From positions 248,001 to 312,000 of the forward strand of contig JAUYSK010000019.1 of the NCBI GenBank assembly GCA_030696345.1: a DNA stretch of 64,000 nt, in the 5' to 3' direction. Under the pieces are notes generated by a model that was not told the DNA's origin, searched no databases, and worked only from the letters and a program-made list of their open reading frames with translations. This DNA is from Azonexus sp. Its GTDB lineage: Bacteria > Pseudomonadota > Gammaproteobacteria > Burkholderiales > Rhodocyclaceae. Within the stretch, counting starts at the first letter, position 1. Each line of letters starts with the position of its first letter. The translations under genes were made by a program, and so were the position numbers. Shown here in pieces: positions 47,683 to 58,202 of this stretch.

Positions 47683-48468
47683 TCAGTGCCAGGCGGCAAG
47701 AAACTCTGTCCAGTGCGTTGCACCAATTTTCGCGAGCTGAGCTTTGACGAATTCGGCCTCGGCACTTTCCTCGGCGGCAGTCAGTTCGCCACGCAGGCGG
47801 CGGAAGCGGTTATAGACGAGGTAGGTATTGATCACGTCAGTTTCGCAGTAATCACGAATCTCGGCGCTTTTGCCGGCCTGCCAGGCTTCCCAGACCTTGC
47901 CGCCATCCATGCCGAGCTTGCCGGGGAAACCGTAGAGCTTGGCGAGATCGTCGAGTGGCGCGTTGGCGCGGGCATTGTAGAGAGCAAGCAGATCCATCAG
48001 GTCGAGGTGGCGCGTGTGGTAACGGCTGATGTAGTTGTTCCATTTGAAATCGCGCGAATCGGCGTAATCGCCATCGCCGAGATCCCAGTAGCGTGGCGCC
48101 GCGACGCCATGCAGCATGCCGCGGTAATGCAGTACGGGCAAATCGAAGCCGCTACCGTTCCACGACACAATCTGCGGCGTGAATTTCTCGATGCCATCGA
48201 AAAAGCGCTGGATGATGGCACCCTCACTGAGATCGGGTTCCGAGAGCGACCAGACCTTCAGGCCTTCACTGGTCCGCAGCACGCAGGAGATGGTAACGAC
48301 TCGCTGCAGATGCAGTTGCAGAAAGTCGTTGCCGGTCTTGGCGCGGCGTTGCTGGAAGGCGAGTTCGGCGACTTCGTCGTCGGAGAGTTCAGCCGGAAGA
48401 TCGTTCAGTCGGCGCAGGCCGGCGACATCGGGAATCGTCTCGATGTCAAAAACCAGAACCGGCTTCAT
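47683..48468 (-). CDS. Predicted 3'-5' exonuclease, DEDDy type (PolB-like)
   Basis: 261 residues. Exo I VFDIETIPD, Exo II SWNGSGFDLPVLHYR and Exo III YCETDVINTYLVY give the four acidic residues and the Tyr of DEDDy exonucleases. The protein is the stand-alone type related to the proofreading domain of polymerase B. Substrate unknown, DNA repair likely. The start overlaps the cysM stop by 4 bases. Confidence 0.85.
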   Translation of the reverse strand: MKPVLVFDIETIPDVAGLRRLNDLPAELSDDEVAELAFQQRRAKTGNDFLQLHLQRVVTISCVLRTSEGLKVWSLSEPDLSEGAIIQRFFDGIEKFTPQIVSWNGSGFDLPVLHYRGMLHGVAAPRYWDLGDGDYADSRDFKWNNYISRYHTRHLDLMDLLALYNARANAPLDDLAKLYGFPGKLGMDGGKVWEAWQAGKSAEIRDYCETDVINTYLVYNRFRRLRGELTAAEESAEAEFVKAQLAKIGATHWTEFLAAWH

Positions 48469-49364
48469 GCCGGGAAGACGCCCGTCGACAGGTAGCGGTC
48501 ACCACGATCGCAGATGATGCTGACAATGACGGCATTTTCGAGTTGCTGCGACAAACGGAGCGCCACCGCCACACCGCCACCCGAGGAAATACCGGCAAAG
48601 ATGCCCTCTTCCATGGCCAACCGACGCGTCATGGCTTCGGCATCGGCCTGGCTGACGTATTCGATGCGGTCGACGTTGGTCTTGTTATAGATTTTCGGCA
48701 GATACGCTTCCGGCCATTTGCGGATACCGGGAATCTGGCTGCCGTCTTCCGGCTGGCAACCAATGATCTGGATCGCCGAATTCTGCTCCTTAAGGAACTT
48801 GGAGGTCCCCATGATGGTGCCGGTTGTTCCCATGCTGGAGACAAAATGGGTGATCTTGCCACCGGTGTCGCGCCAGATTTCCGGCCCGGTGCCCTCGTAA
48901 TGTGCTCGCGGATTATCCGGGTTGGCGAACTGGTCGAGGATGATGCCCTTGCCTTCATCGCGCATTTTTTCGGCGACGTCACGGCACAGCTCCATGCCGC
49001 CATCTTTAGGCGTCAGGACCAGATCAGCACCGAAGGCACGCATGGTCTGGCGGCGCTCGATGCTCTGGTTTTCCGGCATGACGAGGATCATCTTGTAACC
49101 CTTCATCGCCGCCGCCATGGCCAGTGCGATGCCGGTATTGCCGGAGGTCGCCTCGATCAGCGTATCGCCCGGCTTGATGTCGCCACGCGCTTCGGCATGG
49201 ACGATCATCGACAGCGCCGGCCGATCCTTGACCGAACCGGCCGGGTTGTTGCCTTCCAGCTTGGCCAGGATGACATTGCCTCGCTTGGCGCTGTCATCGC
49301 CTGGGATGCGAACCAGGCGCACCAGCGGCGTATTTCCGACAAAATCCTGCAGGGTTTTATACAT
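48465..49364 (-). CDS. cysM: Cysteine synthase B
   Basis: 299 residues from the ATG at 49364 ([17 protein letters not shown], the usual beginning); an upstream extension has no similarity. PLP lysine in [13 protein letters not shown], phosphate-binding loop [17 protein letters not shown]-terminal [18 protein letters not shown]. The Arg-containing active site region with [10 protein letters not shown]-like text ([13 protein letters not shown]) fits CysM more than CysK. It makes cysteine from O-acetylserine, and CysM can also use thiosulfate. The start overlaps the rfaD end by 8 bases. Confidence 0.92.
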   Translation of the reverse strand: MYKTLQDFVGNTPLVRLVRIPGDDSAKRGNVILAKLEGNNPAGSVKDRPALSMIVHAEARGDIKPGDTLIEATSGNTGIALAMAAAMKGYKMILVMPENQSIERRQTMRAFGADLVLTPKDGGMELCRDVAEKMRDEGKGIILDQFANPDNPRAHYEGTGPEIWRDTGGKITHFVSSMGTTGTIMGTSKFLKEQNSAIQIIGCQPEDGSQIPGIRKWPEAYLPKIYNKTNVDRIEYVSQADAEAMTRRLAMEEGIFAGISSGGGVAVALRLSQQLENAVIVSIICDRGDRYLSTGVFPA

Positions 49365-50355
49365 TGCTTTGGAGCCACTCCACGTATTGGGCAACGCCCT
49401 CCTCGACCGTGGCCATCGGCGCATCGTAACCAGCAGCACGCAAACGGGTCAGATCACCCTGCGTGAATGCCTGGTACTTGCCCTTCAGTGCCTCGGGGAA
49501 GGCGATGTACTCCAGCAAACCCTGTGCCCGCAGCTCTTCAAGCGTCAGCGGCGCTTCGCTTTTTGCCTTCCTGCAGCCGTTGACCGCAGCAACCGCCACA
49601 TCGTTGAAACTTTGCGCCCGACCAGAGCCAAGGTTAAATATACCGGACTTGTCCGGGTGATCCAGGAAGTACAAATTGACCTTGGCGACGTCACCGACGA
49701 AAACGAAGTCGCGCTGCTGCCCGCCATCGGGATAGCCATGCGAGCCCTCAAAGAGCTTGACCTTGCCGTCCGCCCGGAGCTGGTTGAAGTTGTGGAAAGC
49801 GACCGAGGCCATCCGTCCCTTGTGCGTTTCGCGCGGACCATAGACATTGAAATAGCGGAAACCGACGATCTGTGACGACGGACCCTTGGCCAAACGCTGG
49901 CGCACAATCTGGTCGAACAAGAACTTGGAGTAGCCGTAAACGTTGAGCGGCCCTTCGTACTGACGCTCTTCCTTGAACACACTGGTGCTGCCGTAGGTGG
50001 CAGCGCTGGAGGCATAGAAAAACTGGACGTCCTGATCCTGGCACCAATCGAGCAGAATCAGCGAGTAGCGGTAGTTGTTCTCCATCATGTAGCGACCATC
50101 GGTCTCCATGGTGTCGGAGCAGGCTCCTTCATGGAAAATCGCCTCGATCTCGCCGTCGAAGTGGCCCGCCTGAATACGCTCGATAAAGTCGTGCTTGTCG
50201 AGGTAATCGGCGATCTCGCAATCGATCAGATTCCTGAACTTGTCGGCCTTGGTCAGGTTATCGACGGCGATGATCTTGGTTACGCCGCGTTCATTCAACG
50301 CCTTGACGATATTAGACCCGATGAAGCCGGCGGCGCCGGTAACGACTGTATACAT
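49357..50355 (-). CDS. rfaD: ADP-L-glycero-D-manno-heptose 6-epimerase
   Basis: 332 residues. NADP site [19 protein letters not shown], catalytic segment with Tyr-x-x-x-Lys in [10 protein letters not shown], and heptose-specific parts such as [20 protein letters not shown] and [20 protein letters not shown]. It makes the L,D-heptose used in the LPS inner core. The heptose kinase gene rfaE1 lies just upstream, 9 bases away. Confidence 0.95.
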   Translation of the reverse strand: MYTVVTGAAGFIGSNIVKALNERGVTKIIAVDNLTKADKFRNLIDCEIADYLDKHDFIERIQAGHFDGEIEAIFHEGACSDTMETDGRYMMENNYRYSLILLDWCQDQDVQFFYASSAATYGSTSVFKEERQYEGPLNVYGYSKFLFDQIVRQRLAKGPSSQIVGFRYFNVYGPRETHKGRMASVAFHNFNQLRADGKVKLFEGSHGYPDGGQQRDFVFVGDVAKVNLYFLDHPDKSGIFNLGSGRAQSFNDVAVAAVNGCRKAKSEAPLTLEELRAQGLLEYIAFPEALKGKYQAFTQGDLTRLRAAGYDAPMATVEEGVAQYVEWLQSNV

Positions 50356-50364
50356 GACTATTCC

Positions 50365-51291
50365 TTACAGAGCTGCTGCGAGTTCTTCTCGGGTCACGAC
50401 TGCCGTGCCCAGCTTGCCGACAACGATGCCGGCCGCAATATTGGCGGCTCGAATGGCTTCATCCCAGTTGGCACCAGCCGCCAGCATCACCGCCAGCGTC
50501 GCGATCACAGTGTCACCCGCGCCGGAGACATCGAACACCTCGCGTGCCTGCGCCGCCTGATGATGGGTTTCGCCCTCGGAGAACAGGGTCATCCCCTCTT
50601 CGCTCCGGGTCACCAGCAGGGCTTCGAGTCCGAGTTCTGTGCGAAGTTTCTGGGCTTTGGCAAACAAATCAGCCTCTGAAGACCAGCGACCAACAACTTC
50701 CCGCAATTCGGAACGGTTCGGGGTGATCAAGGTAGCGCCAGCATACTTGCTGTAATCGTCACCCTTGGGGTCAACCAGCACTGGCTTGCCGGCGGCACGG
50801 GCCAGCCGGATCATTTCGGCAATGTGGGTCAGGCCGCCTTTGCCGTAATCGGAGAGGATTACCACATCCGACTCCGCTACCCGCTTTTCGAACTCAGCCA
50901 GCTTGGCCTGCAGAATTTTGTTCGACGGTTCGGTCTCGAAATCGATGCGCAGCAATTGCTGCTGCCGGCCGATGACGCGCAGCTTGACGGTGGTATCAAT
51001 GGCGCGGTCAACATGCAAAGCGGCATCAATTCCACCTTCGGCGAGCAGGCGGGAAAGCGTCTTCCCGGCATCGTCAGCGCCGACAACGGAAAGCAGCGCC
51101 GTCTTGGCACCAACCGCCGCTGCGTTGCGTGCCACGTTGGCGGCGCCACCTAGTCGCTCCTCAACGCGCTCGACCTTGACCACCGGCACTGGCGCTTCCG
51201 GCGAAATCCGGCTGACTTCGCCAAACCAGTAACGGTCGAGCATGACGTCACCGACCACAAGCAGCCGTACCTGCAAAACCTTTTCCAGCAT
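50365..51291 (-). CDS. rfaE1: D-glycero-beta-D-manno-heptose-7-phosphate kinase (RfaE domain I only)
   Basis: 308 residues, a PfkB-type kinase: N-terminal VVGDVMLDRYWFGEVSRISPEAPVPVV, and the C-terminal signature FDVSGAGDTVIATLAVMLAAG with the catalytic Asp. The adenylyltransferase domain of the bifunctional HldE is missing, so a separate rfaE2 gene should exist elsewhere. It belongs to the ADP-heptose pathway together with rfaD. Confidence 0.92.
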   Translation of the reverse strand: MLEKVLQVRLLVVGDVMLDRYWFGEVSRISPEAPVPVVKVERVEERLGGAANVARNAAAVGAKTALLSVVGADDAGKTLSRLLAEGGIDAALHVDRAIDTTVKLRVIGRQQQLLRIDFETEPSNKILQAKLAEFEKRVAESDVVILSDYGKGGLTHIAEMIRLARAAGKPVLVDPKGDDYSKYAGATLITPNRSELREVVGRWSSEADLFAKAQKLRTELGLEALLVTRSEEGMTLFSEGETHHQAAQAREVFDVSGAGDTVIATLAVMLAAGANWDEAIRAANIAAGIVVGKLGTAVVTREELAAAL

Positions 51292-51303
51292 ATCGTTTTT
51301 CGC

Positions 51304-52623
51304 TCAGCGCCCGATGGCAAAGTATTCAATGCCAAGCCCGCGCACGAACTTGGGATCGTAGAGGTTACGGCCATCAAAGATCACCGGGTTCTTCAGGCTC
51401 TGCTTGATGGCTTCGAAGTCCGGGCTGCGGAATTCCTTCCACTCGGTGACGATGACCAGCGCATCAGCTTTGTCGAGGGCACCCATCGGGTTCTCGGCAT
51501 AGTTCAGACGGGCCTCGTCGCCAAAGATGCGCTGCGTTTCGTGCATGGCAACCGGGTCATAAGCACTTACCGTAGCACCTGCGGCGAACAGGTCGGCGAT
51601 CAGTTCGCGACTCGGCGCGTCACGCATGTCGTCGGTATTGGGCTTGAAGGAGAGGCCCCAGAGCGCGAAGTGCTTGCCCTTGAGGTCGCCGAACCGAGCC
51701 TTGATTTTTTGCGTCAGAACATGTTTTTGCTGGTCGTTGGCCGCTTCGACGGCAGTCAGCACCTGAAGGGTAATGTTGGCGTCGTCCTTGGCTGTCTTGA
51801 TCAGGGCTTTGACGTCTTTCGGGAAGCAGGAGCCACCATAGCCACAGCCCGGATAGAGGAAGTGATAACCAATGCGGGGATCGGAGCCAATGCCCTGACG
51901 AACCATTTCAATATCGGCACCCAAGACTTCCGCCAAGTTGGCCAGTTCATTCATGAAGCTGATGCGCGTCGCCAGCATGGCATTAGCGGCGTACTTGGTG
52001 AGCTCGGCACTCTTGACGTCGGTAATGATCAGGCGTTCGTGATTGCGCTGGAACGGTGCGTAAAGGGCACGCATCAGGTGGATGGCCTGCTCTTCTTCGG
52101 CACCAACGACGATACGATCCGGACGCATGAAGTCTTCAACGGCAGCGCCTTCCTTGAGAAATTCGGGATTGGAGACGACGCTGTAGGGAATCGTGACGCC
52201 ACGCTTGGCGAGTTCATCAGCGATGGCAGCCTTGACTTTGTCACCGGTACCGACCGGGACGGTACTCTTGTCGACAACGACCTTGTAGTCAGTCATCAGC
52301 CGGCCAATGTTACGGGCGGCGGCGACGACGTACTGGAGGTCTGCCGAACCGTCTTCGTCGGGCGGTGTACCAACGGCGATGAACTGAATGGTGCCGTGCT
52401 GGACGGCTTTTTCAACATCGGTAGTGAAGTGCAGGCGGCCGGCAGCCACATTGCGGCGGACCATTTCCTGCAGACCGGGTTCGTAGATAGGAATCCCGCC
52501 TTCATTGAGAATGCGGATCTTCTCGGGATCAACGTCCAGACAGAGCACGTCATTGCCCACTTCAGCCAAACAGGTGCCACTGACCAGACCGACATAGCCG
52601 GTACCGACAACGGTGATTTTCAT
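51304..52623 (-). CDS. ugd: UDP-glucose 6-dehydrogenase
   Basis: 439 residues. NAD site [20 protein letters not shown], catalytic Cys in [19 protein letters not shown], and the C-terminal sugar-nucleotide part with [19 protein letters not shown]. It makes UDP-glucuronate for surface polysaccharide or LPS modification. Grouped with heptose genes and lapB in one leftward operon. Confidence 0.95.
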   Translation of the reverse strand: MKITVVGTGYVGLVSGTCLAEVGNDVLCLDVDPEKIRILNEGGIPIYEPGLQEMVRRNVAAGRLHFTTDVEKAVQHGTIQFIAVGTPPDEDGSADLQYVVAAARNIGRLMTDYKVVVDKSTVPVGTGDKVKAAIADELAKRGVTIPYSVVSNPEFLKEGAAVEDFMRPDRIVVGAEEEQAIHLMRALYAPFQRNHERLIITDVKSAELTKYAANAMLATRISFMNELANLAEVLGADIEMVRQGIGSDPRIGYHFLYPGCGYGGSCFPKDVKALIKTAKDDANITLQVLTAVEAANDQQKHVLTQKIKARFGDLKGKHFALWGLSFKPNTDDMRDAPSRELIADLFAAGATVSAYDPVAMHETQRIFGDEARLNYAENPMGALDKADALVIVTEWKEFRSPDFEAIKQSLKNPVIFDGRNLYDPKFVRGLGIEYFAIGR

Positions 52624-52632
52624 GAGTTTTTC

Positions 52633-53805
52633 CTACAAAGTTTGATCGAATTCTTCGCTACGGCGCGGCGGATAAGTTTCCCAGCCACCGCAGGCCGGAC
52701 AGCGCCAATAGAACTGACGGGCCTTGAACCCGCAATTATCGCACCGATAGCGCGACAGGCGTTTGGTGTAGCCCTGGATGATGGTCTTGGCAATCTCCAC
52801 ATCCGCCCGGACCTCGGGTGCGACTAGTGGCAAACGGGCGCTCATCAGCTTTTCCAGCCCGAGCAGGGTCGGATTTCGCTGCAGTTCGGCCCGCACCAGA
52901 CGATAGGCGGCCTCGGTTCCCTCGCCCTCAAGCACCAGTTGATAGACGACATCCAGCAGGTCAAGCGACGGATAGCGCTCAAGATAGCCGCTGAGCAAGG
53001 CAATACCTTCATCCCGGCGATCAAGCTTGCGATAGGTTTCGAGCAAGCGCTGGGCCACCAGCGCCAGGTAAGTGGGATCCTGCTGCTCGATACGTTGCCA
53101 CGCTTCAATACCTGCCTCCAGCCTGTTTTCCTGCAACAACAGGTCACCTTGCAGCAGGCTGGCTCGCACACACTTGCGATTCTGCTGCATGGCCGATTCA
53201 AGATAGCTGCGGGCTGTATCAGGCTTGGATCGCATGATTTCGGTAGCCGCCAGTTCGCAGTAAAACTCGGCGACCTCCTGCTGCGTCGCAACGTCGGGCA
53301 ACTCGCGGGCCAGCTCGATAGCCTTTAGCCATTCCTTTTCAACCTGATAGATTTCCAGCAGGTTGCGCTTGGCGTCTGCCTCGAAAGTTGTACCAATCAG
53401 CCGGTTGAAAATCTCCTCGGCCCGATCAAGCAAACCGGCCTTCAGATAATCCTGCCCGAGTTCCGCCAGCGCATGCAGGCGCACCGCTTCGTCGAGGTCG
53501 GCACGGTCGATCAGGTTCTGGTGCATGCGAATGGCCCGTTCGGTTTCACCACGACGGCGGAACAGGTTGCCTAGCGCGAAGTGCAGCTCAACGGTCTGCG
53601 AATCAACCTTGGCCACTTCGAGAAATGAGTCAATAGCCTTGTCGGGCTGCTCATTAAGCAGGAAATTCAGTCCCTGAAAATAAGAACGCGGCAAGGCACG
53701 CGATTCATGCACCACCTGCCGCATATCGACGCGGGCAGCTGCCCACCCCAAGCCGAAAAAGAGCGGAATCAGCAGCAGCTGCCAGTATTCAAAGAGATCG
53801 TTCAT
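52633..53805 (-). CDS. lapB: LPS assembly regulator LapB (YciM)
   Basis: 390 residues. One N-terminal membrane helix (WQLLLIPLFFGLGWAAARV), about nine TPR-like repeats, and a C-terminal rubredoxin-type metal site YRCDNCGFKARQFYWRCPAC. LapB directs FtsH to degrade LpxC and so limits LPS synthesis. It overlaps lapA by 4 bases, the normal arrangement. Confidence 0.95.
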   Translation of the reverse strand: MNDLFEYWQLLLIPLFFGLGWAAARVDMRQVVHESRALPRSYFQGLNFLLNEQPDKAIDSFLEVAKVDSQTVELHFALGNLFRRRGETERAIRMHQNLIDRADLDEAVRLHALAELGQDYLKAGLLDRAEEIFNRLIGTTFEADAKRNLLEIYQVEKEWLKAIELARELPDVATQQEVAEFYCELAATEIMRSKPDTARSYLESAMQQNRKCVRASLLQGDLLLQENRLEAGIEAWQRIEQQDPTYLALVAQRLLETYRKLDRRDEGIALLSGYLERYPSLDLLDVVYQLVLEGEGTEAAYRLVRAELQRNPTLLGLEKLMSARLPLVAPEVRADVEIAKTIIQGYTKRLSRYRCDNCGFKARQFYWRCPACGGWETYPPRRSEEFDQTL

Positions 53806-54083
53806 ACAGGCGGCGGCAGTTCCGGGATAACGGAGGCTGGCAGCTTGGCGGCAACGCGCTTGAGACGGGAAATCTCACGCCGTTGATGATAAATCACTCC
53901 CACGACTGAAAGCACACCCAGCACCGCCCCCCCGGCGAAAAATGCCAGCAGAACGATTACCAGCGGCGCCTGCCACACCTGGCCAAGCACAAAATTGAGG
54001 CTTACCGGATCGGTGTTCTGGACGGCAAACACGACCAGAAAAGAAAAGACGATTAGCCGTAAGGCCCAGGTCAATGCTGTCAT
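53802..54083 (-). CDS. lapA: LPS assembly protein LapA (YciS)
   Basis: 93 residues from the ATG at 54083; a TTG three codons earlier is possible. Two membrane helices (LRLIVFSFLVVFAVQNTDPV and PLVIVLLAFFAGGAVLGVL) with the family NTDPVSLNFVLG segment, then a basic coiled tail (YHQRREISRLKRVAAKLP). Works with LapB at the inner membrane. Its start lies within about 10 bases of the ihfB terminator, so its expression depends on read-through or on a promoter inside ihfB. Confidence 0.9.
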   Translation of the reverse strand: MTALTWALRLIVFSFLVVFAVQNTDPVSLNFVLGQVWQAPLVIVLLAFFAGGAVLGVLSVVGVIYHQRREISRLKRVAAKLPASVIPELPPPV

Positions 54084-54092
54084 GACATTCAA

Positions 54093-54124
54093 TAAAAAAG
54101 GGCAGTGAAATGACTCACTGCCCT
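54093..54124 (-). terminator. Terminator between ihfB and lapA
   Basis: On the minus strand GGGCAGTGA pairs with TCACTGCCC around a short loop and is followed by TTTTTTA. Directly ahead of lapA. Confidence 0.8.
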
Positions 54125-54152
54125 GAATCTACCACATTGCGCCTGCGTGGCA

Positions 54153-54437
54153 TCAGATCGACTGATCGACCCGTTCACGCAGTTCCTTGCCGGCCTTGAA
54201 ATGGGGAACCCATTTGGCCGGAACGCTGACTTTTTCCCCGGACTTGGGGTTACGGCCGGTACGCGGCGGACGGTAGTTGAGCGCAAAGCTGCCGAATCCG
54301 CGGATCTCGATACGATCTCCTCGCACAAGTGCTTCGGACATCGCATCGAGAATCATCTTGACCGCAAAATCAGCATCTTTCGCCACCAGCTGGGGAAACC
54401 GTTCCGCCAGCCGGGCGATGAGCTCGGATTTGGTCAT
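54153..54437 (-). CDS. ihfB: Integration host factor, beta subunit
   Basis: 94 residues. HU/IHF family: [40 protein letters not shown] with the intercalating Pro in the arm, and [11 protein letters not shown]. It bends DNA together with IhfA, and acts in recombination and transcription. It follows rpsA directly, as in most proteobacteria. Confidence 0.96.
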   Translation of the reverse strand: MTKSELIARLAERFPQLVAKDADFAVKMILDAMSEALVRGDRIEIRGFGSFALNYRPPRTGRNPKSGEKVSVPAKWVPHFKAGKELRERVDQSI

Positions 54438-54450
54438 GCTTTAAGCCTTA

Positions 54451-56130
54451 TCAGCCTTGCTGGTTGAGTTTGGCCTTCAGCAGGGCGCCCAGATTGGTCG
54501 TGCCGGAAGCAGCGGCAGAAGACTCAGCAGAAAGTTTCTGCATGGCTTCGTGCTGCTCGGCATTGTCCTTGGCCTTGATGGAGAGATTGATACCACGGGT
54601 CTTGCGATCCACGTTGATGATCATGGCTTCAACCGTATCGCCCACCTTCAGGTGCTGTGACAGGTCGTCGATACGATCACGCGAGAACTCGGAAGCACGC
54701 AGGTAACCTTCGTTTTCGCCATCCAGCGTCAGCACGGCACCACGGGCATCAACCGTCTTGACGGTGCAGTTCACGATGCTGTTCTTCTCGTGGGTAGCGA
54801 TGAAGTTGGTGTACGGGTCACCTTCCATCTGCTTGACGCCCAGAGAAATACGCTCTTTCTCGACGTCAATACCAAGGACCAGCGCCTCAACTTCGTCACC
54901 CTTCTTGAAGTTGCGGATGGCTTCTTCGCCCGTCGCAGACCAGGACAGGTCGGACAAGTGAACCAGACCGTCGATGCCGCCCGGCAAGCCAATGAAGATA
55001 CCGAAATCGGTAATCGACTTGATGGCGCCATGGACCTTGTCGCCCTTCTTGTGGTTCATCGCGAAGTCATCCCACGGATTTGCCTTGCACTGCTTCATGC
55101 CAAGGGAAATACGGCGACGCTCTTCGTCGATCTCGAGGATCATGACTTCGACTTCATCACCCAGGGAAACAACCTTGGACGGATGAACGTTCTTGTTGGT
55201 CCAATCCATTTCGGAAACGTGAACCAGGCCTTCGATGCCTTGTTCAATTTCAACGAATGAACCGTAGTCGGTCAGGTTGGTAACCTTGCCGAACAGGCGG
55301 GTACCAGCCGGGTAACGGCGGGCAATACCAACCCACGGATCGTCGCCCAGTTGCTTCATGCCCAGGGAGACGCGGTTCTTCTCTGCATCAAACTTGAGGA
55401 TCTTGGCGGTAACTTCGTCACCCACGTTGAGCACTTCGCTCGGGTGACGGACGCGGCGCCATGCCAGGTCGGTAATGTGCAGCAGGCCATCGATACCACC
55501 GAGGTCAACGAATGCGCCGTAGTCGGTGATGTTCTTGACGATACCCTTGACGGTGGTGCCTTCCTTAAGGTTCTCAAGGAGCTTTTCGCGATCTTTGTCA
55601 GCGGAGGCTTCGAGAACAGCACGGCGGGACATAACCACGTTGTTGCGCTTGCGGTCAAGCTTGATGACCTTGAACTCCATGGTCTTGCCTTCGTACGGCG
55701 TGGTGTCCTTGACCGGACGCATGTCGACCAGCGAACCCGGCAGGAATGCACGGACGCCATTGGACATGACGGTCAGACCACCCTTGACCTTACCGGTGAT
55801 GGTACCGGTAACCAGGGAGTTGTTGTTGAGGGCTTCTTCCAGGAAGTTCCAGGCGGCGATGCGCTTGGCGCGATCGCGGGACAGGCGCGTAGCGCCATAG
55901 CCGTCTTCCAGCATCTCGATGGCGACTTGAACAAAATCACCGACCTTGACTTCAAGCTCGCCCTGATCATTCAGGAATTCTTCGAGCGGAACATAGGATT
56001 CCGATTTCAGGCCGGCATTGACCACAACGAAATTGTGATCGATGAGCACCACTTCTGCAGTGATGACTTCGCCTTGACGCATTTCCTGGCGAGCCAGGGA
56101 TTCTTCAAATAGTTGAGCAAAAGATTCCAT
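54451..56130 (-). CDS. rpsA: 30S ribosomal protein S1
   Basis: 559 residues with six S1 RNA-binding repeats, for example [20 protein letters not shown] and [21 protein letters not shown]1 feeds mRNA into the ribosome. The ATG at 56130 has no Shine-Dalgarno GGAG, which agrees with the known autocontrol of S1 mRNA leaders. Confidence 0.97.
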   Translation of the reverse strand: MESFAQLFEESLARQEMRQGEVITAEVVLIDHNFVVVNAGLKSESYVPLEEFLNDQGELEVKVGDFVQVAIEMLEDGYGATRLSRDRAKRIAAWNFLEEALNNNSLVTGTITGKVKGGLTVMSNGVRAFLPGSLVDMRPVKDTTPYEGKTMEFKVIKLDRKRNNVVMSRRAVLEASADKDREKLLENLKEGTTVKGIVKNITDYGAFVDLGGIDGLLHITDLAWRRVRHPSEVLNVGDEVTAKILKFDAEKNRVSLGMKQLGDDPWVGIARRYPAGTRLFGKVTNLTDYGSFVEIEQGIEGLVHVSEMDWTNKNVHPSKVVSLGDEVEVMILEIDEERRRISLGMKQCKANPWDDFAMNHKKGDKVHGAIKSITDFGIFIGLPGGIDGLVHLSDLSWSATGEEAIRNFKKGDEVEALVLGIDVEKERISLGVKQMEGDPYTNFIATHEKNSIVNCTVKTVDARGAVLTLDGENEGYLRASEFSRDRIDDLSQHLKVGDTVEAMIINVDRKTRGINLSIKAKDNAEQHEAMQKLSAESSAAASGTTNLGALLKAKLNQQG

Positions 56131-56189
56131 TGACGGAGAGAGCTTTCATGCTGCCGCGAACGTTAAGATCCACAGCGGGTTAGGGTTTA

Positions 56190-56219
56190 AAACAAATTAC
56201 CGGCCACCTGGCCGGCAAC
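56190..56219 (-). terminator. Possible terminator or attenuator between cmk and rpsA
   Basis: On the minus strand TTGCCGGCCA pairs with TGGCCGGTAA and is followed by TTTGTTTT. It lies just after the aroA-cmk stop, so rpsA may have its own promoter in the 60-base leader. Confidence 0.55.
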
Positions 56220-56222
56220 ACC

Positions 56223-58160
56223 TTACTGCAATGCTTCCCTGCTCCACATCAACACCTGATTCACCGCTTCTTCGATCGTCAGCGACGTGGTGTCCAGCAG
56301 CTTGGCATCGGCTTCCTGCCTGAGCGGAGCCACGCTACGCTGGGAATCCCGGGCGTCACGTTGCTGCAGATCAAGCAGAAGGTCGGGGAGATTAGCAGAT
56401 AAACCTTTCCCGATCAACTGCTTATGACGCCGCTCCGCCCTGACTTCGGCACTTGCTGTCAGGAAGACCTTGAGCGCCGCTTGGGGGAAAACTACCGAGC
56501 CCATGTCGCGCCCGTCACCGACCAATCCGGGTACGGTATTGAAAGCGCGCTGACGGAACAGCAGAGCCTCGCGCACGGCCGGCAGAGCTGCCACTTTCGA
56601 GGCAGCAGCCGAAATTTCTTCAGTACGAATGGCATCGCCAACCGGTATACCGTCGAGGCTGATATAAGTTTCGGAAAACTCGACATCAAGCGCCGCTGCG
56701 ATTGCCGCCACCGCTGTTTCATCAGACCATTCGACACAAGCCCGTTGTGCCGCCAGCGCAGTCAAACGATACAAGGCACCTGAATCCAAGTAAGCGAAAC
56801 CGAGTGCCGCCGCCACCCTTGCGGCAACAGTGCCTTTACCCGAGGCCGAAGGACCATCAATGGCGATTACCGGCGCTGCCCTAGTCACGCTGGCAAAGCG
56901 CTCAAAATAATCCGGGAAAGTTTTCGCGACGCACTTCGGATCGTTGATCCGTAGCGGCGTACCAAAAGCTGCCAGCGAGAAGCACATCGCCATACGATGG
57001 TCGTCGTAGGTATCAATGGAAGCTGGCCTCAGGCAGGCGGGCGTTACCTTGATGAAATCCTCGCCCTCTTCGACCACTGCACCGAGTTTGCGCAATTCAG
57101 TTGCCATCGCAGCAATACGGTCAGTTTCCTTGACCCGCCAACTGGCGATGTTGCGCAGGGTCGTCGTTCCTTTGGCAAACAGGGCAGCCGTTGCCAGGGT
57201 CATTGCTGCATCGGGAATATGGTTGCAATCGAGGTCTACCGCAACCAAGCCGCCAACCGGTGCCCGTGCCGACATCCAGTTGGGACCCATCTCGATCTCG
57301 GCCCCCATCTGTGCGAGCGCTTCGGCAAACCTGACATCGCCCTGGATCGAGTCTCGCCCAACCCCCTCAACGCGAACCGGGCCGCCGCCAATAGCCCCCG
57401 CGGCAAGAAAGTAAGATGCCGAAGAAGCATCTCCCTCGACATAAATTGTCCCCGGCGAAAAATAGCGACTGCCGGCCGCCACCGTAAAGCGCTGCCAACC
57501 GTCACGCTGCACCACAACACCAAACCGCGCCATGATGGCCAAAGTGATTTGAATGTAGGGTTTGGATATCAGTTCTCCAAGCACTTCGACCGTGGCCGCC
57601 TCGCCAGTCAGTGGCAGCGCCATCAGCAAGCCAGTCAGGAACTGGCTGGAAACATCACCGCGCACTCTGACCACGCCACCATGCCTGATGCTTGCCGGTT
57701 TCAGATGCAAAGGCGGAAAGCCGTCGTTACCAAGATAGGTGATGTCAGCCCCCAACTGGCGCAAACCATCGACCAGATCGCCAATCGGCCGCTCATGCAT
57801 ACGAGCAACACCCTTCAGCACGAAATCGCCACCGGCCAGCGCCAAGGCAGCGGTCAGAGGCCGGAAAGCTGTGCCGGCGTTACCCAGAAAGAGATCCGCC
57901 TGTTTGACCGGAAAAATACCGGCGCAACCCTTGATCAACCAGTTCTCGCCACCTAGTGTGCTCACACCAACGCCTAGCGTCTTCAGCGCTTCGAGCATGC
58001 GCTCTGTGTCGTCGGAAGCCAAAAGTTCGCGAATTTCGGTTTCGCCATCAGCCAATGCGGCGAGCAGGAGAACTCGGTTGGAAATACTTTTTGAGCCGGG
58101 GAGACGGACAATGCCGGCTGCAGATGTAAATTGGGGAATATCAAAAAACTCTTTAGTCAC
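56223..58160 (-). CDS. aroA/cmk: Fused EPSP synthase and cytidylate kinase
   Basis: 645 residues from a GTG. Residues 1-425 are Aro[57 protein letters not shown] and the late [13 protein letters not shown]. From about 430 the chain is cytidylate kinase: [34 protein letters not shown], then [10 protein letters not shown]. The two are normally separate genes that lie side by side before rpsA. Both halves keep their active-site motifs, so the protein should make EPSP and phosphorylate CMP/dCMP. tyrA, the usual upstream neighbour, is missing here. Confidence 0.95.
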   Translation of the reverse strand: MTKEFFDIPQFTSAAGIVRLPGSKSISNRVLLLAALADGETEIRELLASDDTERMLEALKTLGVGVSTLGGENWLIKGCAGIFPVKQADLFLGNAGTAFRPLTAALALAGGDFVLKGVARMHERPIGDLVDGLRQLGADITYLGNDGFPPLHLKPASIRHGGVVRVRGDVSSQFLTGLLMALPLTGEAATVEVLGELISKPYIQITLAIMARFGVVVQRDGWQRFTVAAGSRYFSPGTIYVEGDASSASYFLAAGAIGGGPVRVEGVGRDSIQGDVRFAEALAQMGAEIEMGPNWMSARAPVGGLVAVDLDCNHIPDAAMTLATAALFAKGTTTLRNIASWRVKETDRIAAMATELRKLGAVVEEGEDFIKVTPACLRPASIDTYDDHRMAMCFSLAAFGTPLRINDPKCVAKTFPDYFERFASVTRAAPVIAIDGPSASGKGTVAARVAAALGFAYLDSGALYRLTALAAQRACVEWSDETAVAAIAAALDVEFSETYISLDGIPVGDAIRTEEISAAASKVAALPAVREALLFRQRAFNTVPGLVGDGRDMGSVVFPQAALKVFLTASAEVRAERRHKQLIGKGLSANLPDLLLDLQQRDARDSQRSVAPLRQEADAKLLDTTSLTIEEAVNQVLMWSREALQ

Positions 58161-58202
58161 AATGAACCGTCGGCAATGAGCGGCACAGGCCGCTTCGGTT
58201 AT

